Shown here piece by piece: positions 1 through 5,215 of a stretch of 11,112 bases of DNA (the stretch's first letter is position 1; every line of letters starts with the position of its first letter). The stretch comes from JBOGEB01 sp050743125 (GTDB lineage: Bacteria > Actinomycetota > Nitriliruptoria > Euzebyales > Egibacteraceae). The notes under the pieces are model-generated. The model had not been told where the DNA came from. It was given only the letters and a program-made list of their open reading frames with translations, and ran no database searches. The stretch is taken from positions 1 to 11,112 of the forward strand of contig JBOGEB010000149.1 in the NCBI GenBank assembly GCA_050743125.1, written 5' to 3'. A program made the position numbers and the translations under genes.

Positions 1-28
1 GGCCGGGGGGAGCCCCCCACAATCCCAT

Positions 29-427
29 GTGCTGCGCAACCCCGCGGGTCTGGCCCCGCCGGTCGGCTTCTCCCACGTCGCGCTGGCTGCGCCCGGGCGG
101 CTCGTGTTCCTCGCCGGCCAGACCGCCCACCAACCGGACGGCGCCATCGCGGGCGAGACGATCCAGGAGCAGTTCACCGCCGCCGCCCGCAATGTCGCCC
201 TGGCCCTCGAAGCGGCCGGCGCCGCCCCCGAGCACCTCGTCTCGCTGCAGATCTTCGTCACCGACGTCGACGCCTACCGGGCCGCGATGGAACCGATCGG
301 CACCGCCTACCGCGCCCTGTTCGGCACCCACTACCCCCCGATGGCCCTCCTCGGCGTCGACCGCCTGCTCGACCCCGCCGCCCTGGTGGAACTCGTCGCC
401 GTCGCCGTCATCCCCGACCCAGGCTGA
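29..427 (+). CDS. RidA/YjgF/UK114-family protein lacking the catalytic arginine
   Basis: The 132-residue product has the length and pattern of a RidA-family trimer subunit: a strand-rich start, VFLAGQTA (26-33), the helix QEQFTAAARNVALALEAAG, and VSLQIFVTDVDAYRAAM. Active RidA proteins hydrolyse reactive enamines and imines. They carry an arginine in a motif like FPARS; here the aligned stretch is YPPM (102-105), so the arginine is a methionine. The second glutamate of the usual VEIEAIA strand is also replaced (VELVAVAV). I infer an Arg-less Rid subgroup member, for which deaminase activity cannot be assumed. A GTG start at 29 gives the normal family length. The frame stays open to the window edge, so a longer start is possible. 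A G-rich stretch (about 5-12) may be a distant ribosome site. It converges on kynurenine-pathway genes. RidA-like proteins accompany some 2-aminomuconate and 2-aminobenzoyl-CoA pathways, so a catabolic role is possible. Confidence 0.85.
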   Translation: MLRNPAGLAPPVGFSHVALAAPGRLVFLAGQTAHQPDGAIAGETIQEQFTAAARNVALALEAAGAAPEHLVSLQIFVTDVDAYRAAMEPIGTAYRALFGTHYPPMALLGVDRLLDPAALVELVAVAVIPDPG

Positions 428-429
428 GC

Positions 430-489
430 CGGCGCTCGCGTTCGTGGACGCTTTGGCTCACCTGGTGGACCAAAGTGTCCACGAAACAA
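430..489. repeat. Palindromic direct repeat, copy 1
   Basis: This 60-base unit recurs at 767-826 with a single difference (A at 481, G at 818). It contains a 45-base imperfect palindrome (441-485) centred on T463: TTCGTGGAC at 441-449 pairs with GTCCACGAA at 477-485, and CTTTGG at 451-456 pairs with CCAAAG at 470-475. The copy starts 3 bases after the ridA stop, so as RNA it could form a hairpin behind that gene. No T-run follows it. It could be a dispersed REP-like palindrome, an operator, or the edge of a small mobile unit. Confidence 0.9.
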
Positions 490-750
490 GTCGTCCCGAA
501 GCGTCGCCTCAAGCGCAGCACGGGTCTCGCTTCGCACGCCCTGGGCGACGGGGACGCCCTCGGCGCGGAGCAGATCGTGGGCGCGCCAAACATCCAGCCC
601 CAGCCCGCGGGCGAACTCGCGCAACGTGACCCGCCCGGCCTGGTACGCCTCCAAGGCGTCGCGCTTCTGCAGCTCCCGCAACGCGAAATCGACGAGCTGC
701 CGGAGCGCGGTCGAGCGGTCCTCGTAGCGGCTGGCGGCGAAGGCGTCCAC
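490..750 (-). pseudogene. UPF0175/ribbon-helix-helix antitoxin-like gene remnant
   Basis: Read from a GTG at 750, 87 codons lie between the two repeats. The first part (RSTALRQLVDFALRE) resembles a helix of a ribbon-helix-helix DNA-binding domain. The following part, ALEAYQAGRVTLREFARGL then DVWRAHDLLRAEGVPV, matches the pattern of UPF0175 proteins, small antitoxin-like regulators usually paired with a toxin. Third codon positions are strongly GC-biased, as in real coding DNA. The N-terminal beta strand that should contact DNA is missing: upstream of GTG 750 the frame enters an arginine run and then the repeat. The frame also lacks its own stop, running through repeat copy 1 and antisense to ridA until 331. 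No toxin gene adjoins it. I read it as a truncated remnant. A shortened functional protein is less likely. Confidence 0.6.
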
Positions 751-766
751 CCGCCGACGCCGACGT

Positions 767-826
767 CGGCGCTCGCGTTCGTGGACGCTTTGGCTCACCT
801 GGTGGACCAAAGTGTCCGCGAAACAA
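767..826. repeat. Palindromic direct repeat, copy 2
   Basis: This is the second copy of the unit at 430-489, in the same orientation, matching at 59 of 60 positions. Its palindrome spans 778-822 and is centred at 800. The base change at 818 turns one A-T pair of the arm into a G-T pair. The last ten codons of the minus-strand kynureninase-like gene, and its TGA at 795-797, fall in or at the edge of this copy. It also sits immediately upstream of the antitoxin-like remnant on the minus strand, where an operator for such a regulator would lie. Confidence 0.9.
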
Positions 827-1976
827 CCAGACGGGCGCACAGCTCGTCGATGTCGGCCTCGTCGTGGTAGACGCCGAAGCCGACGCGCAGGCGGTCGTCG
901 CGGTAGTCGGTGATGACCTTGCGGGCGCGCAGCCGCTCGGAGACCGCGCGCGCCTCAGGCAGGCGGAAGGTCAGGAAATGCCCCCGCTCGGGCGTCTCGG
1001 GGGGCGGCACGAGCGTGGCGCGGCCCAGCCCGGGCAGGTCCAGCGCGTCCAGCCGGTCGAGGAAACGCGCCTGCAGCCCGCGGACGTGGGCGTGGATGGC
1101 GGCCACCGACAGGCCCAGCTCGCCGAGCAGCCGTTGGACCGCGTTGAACCGGTACAGCCCGGTCGCGTCGAACGTCGCGCCCAGGAAGCGCGAGCCGTCC
1201 CGCGCGTAGCCCACCCGCCCGGGCTGGGCCGGCTTGGCGAGATCCCCGAAGCCCGCGAACCAGCCCGTGTTGACCGGCCGCTCGCCGTACCCGGGCGGGC
1301 AGTGCAGGAAACAGGCGCCCTCACCGGCCATCGCGTACTTGTAGCCGCCGGCCAGGTAGAAGGCCCGGCCCGCGATCGGGGCGAGGTCGGTCGGGCGCGC
1401 CATGAACCCGTGGTAGCCGTCGATGACCACGAACGTCTCGTCAGCGGGCACCGCAGCGACGAGCGCCTCGAGATCGGTGACCACAAACCCGGAGTTGAAG
1501 TGCACCTGGCTGAAGAGCACGAGGTCGTGGCCGCCACGCGCCGCCGCAGCCACGAAGCGCTCGGCGAAGGTCGCGAACGGCTCGGCCGCCACGCGCTGCA
1601 CGACCGCGAGCCCGGCCTCCTCCAGCCGGCGCGCCTGCCGGGCGAAGCTGTGGAACTCGCTGTCCGTGGTCAGGATGCGCGTCGGCACGGGCAGGCACGA
1701 CAGCAGCCGCAGCACCAGCTCGTGGGTGCTCGGCGCGAACGCGACCGTCGCGGGATCGGACAGGCCCAGCTGGCGGGCGACGTGCCTGCGCGCCTGGGGC
1801 AGGACCTCGCCGAGCAGCACGTCCCACTTGTCGTCGTGCAGCGCGGCGGCGTCGAGCCACGCGCGCTGCTGCGCCTCGAACGTCACGTCCGGCCACGGGT
1901 GGTGGCTGTGCGCGGCGACGTGCAGCCGCTCCGGGTCGCTGCCGAGAAAGCGCGTGAAGTGCCGCTTGGAGCTCAC
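795..1976 (-). CDS. kynU: Kynureninase-like PLP enzyme (aminotransferase class V fold)
   Basis: Kynureninase splits kynurenine into anthranilate and alanine using pyridoxal phosphate. The 393-residue product has the fold-type I pattern. D186 in VVIDGYHG is positioned to bind the cofactor pyridine nitrogen. K213 in AGGYKYAMAGEG is the likely Schiff-base lysine, in a context close to the SYKYLN(A/G)GPG of kynureninases. The length is slightly below the usual 400-420. The assignment rests on this motif plus the adjacent tryptophan dioxygenase; another class V lyase is possible. The start is a GTG at 1976, 3 bases after the dioxygenase stop, with no clear ribosome site, so translational coupling is likely. 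The end is odd: the natural-looking protein stops at about DELCARL, and the last ten residues (VVSRTLWSTR) plus the stop come from the palindromic repeat. Confidence 0.78.
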   Translation of the reverse strand: MSSKRHFTRFLGSDPERLHVAAHSHHPWPDVTFEAQQRAWLDAAALHDDKWDVLLGEVLPQARRHVARQLGLSDPATVAFAPSTHELVLRLLSCLPVPTRILTTDSEFHSFARQARRLEEAGLAVVQRVAAEPFATFAERFVAAAARGGHDLVLFSQVHFNSGFVVTDLEALVAAVPADETFVVIDGYHGFMARPTDLAPIAGRAFYLAGGYKYAMAGEGACFLHCPPGYGERPVNTGWFAGFGDLAKPAQPGRVGYARDGSRFLGATFDATGLYRFNAVQRLLGELGLSVAAIHAHVRGLQARFLDRLDALDLPGLGRATLVPPPETPERGHFLTFRLPEARAVSERLRARKVITDYRDDRLRVGFGVYHDEADIDELCARLVVSRTLWSTR

Positions 1977-1979
1977 TGA

Positions 1980-3077
1980 TCAGGGTCCGCCGCGGTAACG
2001 GAAGCCCATCTGCTCGGACACCTCGGGCGGCAGCGTGGGCAGGGCAGAGCGCGGGATGAAGAACGTCGGCAGGTCGAACAGGTCGCCGAACACCCGATGC
2101 TGGCGCGCGGCGGCCTCCAGGTACGCATGGCCGGCCGTGCCGCCCGTGCCGATCCGCCCCCCGATCATGCGATGGGCGAGCAGGGCGTGCCGGTAACGCC
2201 ACGCGGTGAACCCCTCGTCGATGTCGACCAGCGCGACCAGCAGGCGGAACGGCAGCTGGAAGATCGGCTCGTCGCGGTAGAGGTTGACGAGCAGCGCCGC
2301 CAGGAACGCCTGGTGCGACAGCCGCCGCTTGCCGCGGGTGACCAGCTCGGCGTAGCGGTCGGCGTCGAACACGGCCGCGAAGCTCGCGACCGTCTGCGCA
2401 AGCGTTGCGAGCTGCTCGGCTCGGCCCTGGCCGTCCAGGTTGGGATGGCCCTCGATCACGCGCCGCTCGCTGGCGAGCATTCCCTCGACCGCCTGCTGGT
2501 AGGACCGCCAGAAGTCGTAGTCGCCAAAGTGGAGGAACGGCGTGCGCTCCAGCCAGCGCTCGACGCGGTCGAGCAGCGACGGCCGCGCCTGGGACGCCTC
2601 CAGCCAGCGGGCGTGCTCGTCGCTGAGCACGCGCAGATACGGCGACCCGCTGATCTTCAGCCGCTGACCTGGCCGCAGACCGAGCGTGTTCTCGATCAGC
2701 CGGAACTGCACGCTCTGGAACCCCGACGCGGGGATCAGCTCGTCGCGGAAGTCCAGGAAATCCAGCGGCGTCATCGTCTCCAGCACGTCGATCTGATCGA
2801 GCAGCAGACGCTGGACGGTCGTGATCCGGCCCAGGCGGGCGACCACCTGGCCCATCTCCTTCTCCGGGACGACGTCTTGTCCCATCACCTCCAGTACCGC
2901 GTCGAGCTCGAACAGGATCTGCTTGAACCACAGCTCGAACGCCTGGTGGACGACGATGAACAGCAGCTCGTCGTGCGCCGGCTCGCCGCGCCGAGCGCTG
3001 ACCGGACGCTGGCAGTCGAGCAGCCGGTCCAGCTGCAGATAGTCCCAGTAATAGAGCGGCGCCCCACACGCGGTCAT
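1980..3077 (-). CDS. kynA: Tryptophan 2,3-dioxygenase
   Basis: This haem enzyme opens the indole ring of L-tryptophan with O2 to give N-formylkynurenine, the first step of the kynurenine pathway; it is a cytosolic tetramer. The 365-residue protein carries the full family signature: HDELLFIVVHQAFELWFKQ (35-53, with active-site H44), SGFQSVQFRLIE (118-129, with the carboxylate-binding arginine R126), WRYRH (293-297, H297 expected as the proximal haem ligand), and the RIGTGGTAG loop (308-316) that closes over substrate. The ending FDLPTFFIPRSALP is also typical. The ATG at 3077 gives the normal N-terminus. A G-rich stretch sits only 2 bases upstream, and a -10-like TACGGT lies 9 bases before the ATG, so a leaderless message is plausible. 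The gene leads a two-gene unit with the kynureninase gene and diverges from the CoA ligase gene. A kynurenine formamidase is not present. Confidence 0.96.
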   Translation of the reverse strand: MTACGAPLYYWDYLQLDRLLDCQRPVSARRGEPAHDELLFIVVHQAFELWFKQILFELDAVLEVMGQDVVPEKEMGQVVARLGRITTVQRLLLDQIDVLETMTPLDFLDFRDELIPASGFQSVQFRLIENTLGLRPGQRLKISGSPYLRVLSDEHARWLEASQARPSLLDRVERWLERTPFLHFGDYDFWRSYQQAVEGMLASERRVIEGHPNLDGQGRAEQLATLAQTVASFAAVFDADRYAELVTRGKRRLSHQAFLAALLVNLYRDEPIFQLPFRLLVALVDIDEGFTAWRYRHALLAHRMIGGRIGTGGTAGHAYLEAAARQHRVFGDLFDLPTFFIPRSALPTLPPEVSEQMGFRYRGGP

Positions 3078-3086
3078 GACCCCACA

Positions 3087-3096
3087 ACCGTACGCT
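3087..3096. promoter_or_regulatory. Candidate overlapping divergent -10 elements
   Basis: The 24-base gap between the divergent dioxygenase and CoA ligase genes contains ACCGTACGCT. Read rightward, TACGCT (3091-3096) fits the actinobacterial -10 pattern TANNNT. Read leftward, TACGGT (3092-3087) fits the same pattern. The two hexamers share the central TA. About seven bases beyond each hexamer, transcription would start within 0-3 bases of the ATG at 3077 and of the GTG at 3102/3105. No convincing -35 element is seen on either side. Basis: pattern match only. Confidence 0.4.
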
Positions 3097-3101
3097 TGCA
3101 G

Positions 3102-4643
3102 GTGGTGTTGCCGTCCGAATCCCTCAACATTGCCGACGTCTTTCTGGCCGCCCGCCTGCGCGAAGGCCGCGGCGACCGGGTCGCGCTCCGGCTGGCGGAC
3201 CGCGACCTGACCTACGCCGAGGTCGACCGGCTCGCCAACCGGTTCGGCAACGCGCTGCGGGCTCTGGGCGTGCGCCAGGAGGAGCGCGTGCTCCTCGCGT
3301 TACCCGACGGCGCTGAGTACGCCGGCGCGCTGTTCGGCATCCTCAAGCTCGGCGCGGTCGTGGTGATGGTGAACCCGGGGTTGCCGGTCTCGAGCCTCGC
3401 CACCATCCTCGGCTGCGCCCGGGCCTCGGCGGCCGTCGTAAGCGCGGGAGCCGTCGAGCTGCTCGAGGCCGCTGCAGCCGAGGCCGGTCAAGGGCCACGC
3501 CTGCTGGTCGCCGGGGACGACGCGCTCGACGTGCCTGACGAGCTGGAGATCGTCGCCACGCACCGGTACGACCCGGCGATCTGGCTGTTCTCGGGCGGGA
3601 CCACCGGACGCCCGAAGGCCGTGGTGCAGACCCACGCCTCCTTCGCGAACACGACCGAGCGGTACGCCAAGCAGGCGGTCGGCTACCGCGAGACCGACGT
3701 CACGCTGTCCGTGCCGAAGCTGTACTTCGGGTACGCCACGGGCTCGAACCTGTTCTTCCCGTTCGCCGTCGGGGCCTCGGCGGCGCTGTACCCCGAGCAC
3801 CCGACCGCCGACGTGGTGTTCGCCCAGATCCGCCGGCACCGCCCGACCATCCTCGTCAACGTGCCGAAGATGGTCGCTGACCTGGTGGCCCACCCTGAGG
3901 CGGCCCAACAGGACCTGTCCTGCCTGCGGTTCGCGACCTCGGCGGGCGAGGCGCTGCCGCCGCCGCTGTACGAGCGCTGGAAGGCGACGTTCGGGGTCGA
4001 GCTGCTCGACGGCCTGGGCACGGCCGAGATGTGGCACATCTTCGTCAGCAACACCCTCGGGGCGGTCCGGCCGGGCAGCCTCGGCCGGTCCGTGCCCGGC
4101 TTCGACGTGCGGGTCCGCGACGACGACGGCCGTGACCTGCCCGACGGCCACGTCGGCCGGCTGTGGGTGCGGGGAGGCTCGCGCGCGCTCGGCTACTGGC
4201 AGGACCTGCCCAAGACCGCCGAGGCGTTCCGCGGCGAGTGGTTCGTCGGCGGTGACCTGGCGCGCCGCGATCCCGACGGGTTCCTCTTCTACGCCGGTCG
4301 GGCCGACGACGCCCTCAAGGTCGGCGGCAAGTGGCTGCTGCCCGCCGAGGTGGAGAGCTGCCTGCTGCAGCACCCCGCGGTCACCGAGGCCGCCGTCGTC
4401 GGCGTCGGTGACCCCTCAGGCCTGGTCAAGCCGGTCGCGTTCGTGGTCGCCGCTGACCCAGGCGCCGCTGATCCAGGCGTCGCTGGTCCAGGGCTGGAGG
4501 CCGCGCTGCAACGCCACTGCCTGGAGCGGCTCGAGCCCTATAAACACCCACGCCGCGTCGTGCTCCTCGCCGGGCTGCCCCGCACCCACCTCGGCAAGGT
4601 CGACCGCAGCGCGCTCAAGCGCCTCGCCGCAGCGCAGGGGTGA
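3102..4643 (+). CDS. Benzoate-CoA ligase family enzyme, probably 2-aminobenzoate-CoA ligase
   Basis: This ANL-superfamily ligase would activate an aromatic acid with ATP to an acyl-AMP and then a CoA thioester. From GTG 3102 it is 513 residues. Visible motifs are the phosphate loop SGGTTGRPK (164-172), the benzoate-CoA ligase-like segment LYFGYATGSNLFFPFAVG (207-224), SAGEALP (280-286), GLGTAEMWH (304-312), GDLARRDPDG (384-393), R400 in YAGRADD, and the catalytic lysine K499 in HLGKVDRSALK. The neighbouring tryptophan-to-anthranilate genes make 2-aminobenzoate the likely substrate. Benzoate or a hydroxybenzoate cannot be excluded from sequence. Three starts are possible (GTG 3102, GTG 3105, TTG 3108); none has a well-spaced ribosome site, which fits leaderless initiation. 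The frame is open far upstream, but that part is antisense to the dioxygenase gene. A short proline/glycine tandem repeat lies at residues 451-464. Confidence 0.88.
   Translation: MVLPSESLNIADVFLAARLREGRGDRVALRLADRDLTYAEVDRLANRFGNALRALGVRQEERVLLALPDGAEYAGALFGILKLGAVVVMVNPGLPVSSLATILGCARASAAVVSAGAVELLEAAAAEAGQGPRLLVAGDDALDVPDELEIVATHRYDPAIWLFSGGTTGRPKAVVQTHASFANTTERYAKQAVGYRETDVTLSVPKLYFGYATGSNLFFPFAVGASAALYPEHPTADVVFAQIRRHRPTILVNVPKMVADLVAHPEAAQQDLSCLRFATSAGEALPPPLYERWKATFGVELLDGLGTAEMWHIFVSNTLGAVRPGSLGRSVPGFDVRVRDDDGRDLPDGHVGRLWVRGGSRALGYWQDLPKTAEAFRGEWFVGGDLARRDPDGFLFYAGRADDALKVGGKWLLPAEVESCLLQHPAVTEAAVVGVGDPSGLVKPVAFVVAADPGAADPGVAGPGLEAALQRHCLERLEPYKHPRRVVLLAGLPRTHLGKVDRSALKRLAAAQG
4451..4495 (+). 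repeat. Three 15-base tandem units inside the CoA ligase gene
   Basis: CGCTGACCCAGGCGC, CGCTGATCCAGGCGT and CGCTGGTCCAGGGCT follow each other directly. They encode roughly ADPGA-ADPGV-AGPGL in the mobile C-terminal domain, between VAFVVAA and the helix LEAALQRHC. The unit length is a multiple of three, so copy changes keep the frame. It looks like a recently expanded surface loop or linker. Confidence 0.8.
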
Positions 4644-4655
4644 CCGCGACGCGGT
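4643..4655. terminator. Small hairpin between convergent genes (weak)
   Basis: The 25 bases separating the CoA ligase stop from the PEBP-family gene stop contain ACCGC-GAC-GCGGT, a 5-bp stem with a 3-base loop, starting inside the TGA stop. No T-run follows on either strand. It is the only terminator-like structure in this convergent gap, and it is marginal. Confidence 0.2.
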
Positions 4656-4668
4656 GACGGCGACGCGC

Positions 4669-5112
4669 TCAGCGCTCGTAGGTGCCGACCAGGACTGCCT
4701 CTGCCAGGACGTTGCCCTCCATAGCCTGGCGCAGCTCAGCGATCGTCGCGCCGTCTGCCAGCGTGAGCGGTGATCGCAGGGCGTACAGCGTGAACTGGTA
4801 ATGGTGCGTGCCGTGCCCAGGTGGGGGGCATGGACCGCCGTACCCTCGCCGTCCGAAGTCGTTGCGGCCCTGGCCGGCGCCGGCTGCGACCTCGCCGGCA
4901 GACAGACTGCCCGTCGACGGATCCAGGCCCCACAGGACCCAGTGCACAAAGGTGCCGCGGGGTGCGTCAGGGTCCACGCAGGTCAGGGCCAGCGTGGCGC
5001 TGCCCTCGGGAACCTCGCTCCACGCAAAGGGCGGCGAGAGGTCCTGCCCCTCACACGTGAACCGCTGCGGGATCCGGCCCTGGTCGGAAAACTCTGGGCT
5101 GGCAAGCTTCAT
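4669..5112 (-). CDS. YbhB/YbcL (PEBP, Raf-kinase-inhibitor-like) family protein
   Basis: The 147-residue product contains both signature regions of phosphatidylethanolamine-binding-like proteins: DPDAPRGTFVHWVLWGL (47-63), and GYGGPCPPPGHGTHHYQF (90-107), which form the anion/ligand pocket. The N-terminus (LASPEF..QG.IP..FTCEGQDLSPP) and the end (VLAEAVLVGTYER) match bacterial YbhB/YbcL proteins in length and layout. No signal peptide is seen, so a cytosolic location is likely. The bacterial function is poorly defined; do not read kinase inhibition into the name. The ATG at 5112 is chosen because AGGAGGG (5118-5124) lies 5 bases upstream, the best ribosome site in the window. Longer in-frame starts to 5313 would overlap copA. 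A strong hairpin separates it from copA, so it is probably not part of the copper operon. Confidence 0.94.
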   Translation of the reverse strand: MKLASPEFSDQGRIPQRFTCEGQDLSPPFAWSEVPEGSATLALTCVDPDAPRGTFVHWVLWGLDPSTGSLSAGEVAAGAGQGRNDFGRRGYGGPCPPPGHGTHHYQFTLYALRSPLTLADGATIAELRQAMEGNVLAEAVLVGTYER

Positions 5113-5152
5113 CCGTACCCTCCTCGTCGTGGCGTTGACTACGCTCAGCATT

Positions 5153-5185
5153 CCACCTGCCCGCTGCCGGCGGGTGGGCAGGTGG
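5153..5185. terminator. GC-rich hairpin between copA and the PEBP-family gene
   Basis: CCACCTGCCC (5153-5162) and GGGCAGGTGG (5176-5185) form a perfect 10-bp stem around a 13-base GC-rich loop. It lies 31 bases past the copA stop on the minus strand and upstream of the next gene's ribosome site. No T-run follows on either strand, so classical intrinsic termination is not assured. It may still end or stabilise the copper operon message. Confidence 0.4.
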
Positions 5186-5215
5186 GTGGAAAGCTGCAAC
5201 CGGCGGGGCGGGCGT

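Noticed and set aside
331..489. Continuation of the antitoxin-like frame across the repeat and antisense to ridA
   Set aside because: After position 490 the translation is repeat sequence, then low-complexity antisense of ridA. It reflects a missing stop, not a real domain.
430..826. CRISPR array
   Set aside because: Only two copies, 60 bases long, separated by 277 bases that carry coding sequence; no cas genes.
430..826. Target-site duplication of an ordinary insertion sequence
   Set aside because: Sixty bases is far too long for a target duplication, the unit is itself palindromic, and no transposase lies between the copies.
864..1979. Long plus-strand open frame opposite the kynureninase-like gene
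   Set aside because: It is a typical mirror frame of GC-rich coding DNA, with no recognisable family and biased R/G/A/P composition.
2097..3101. N-terminal extension of the CoA ligase frame
   Set aside because: It is entirely antisense to the tryptophan dioxygenase gene, has no family similarity, and ligases of this family start near 3102.
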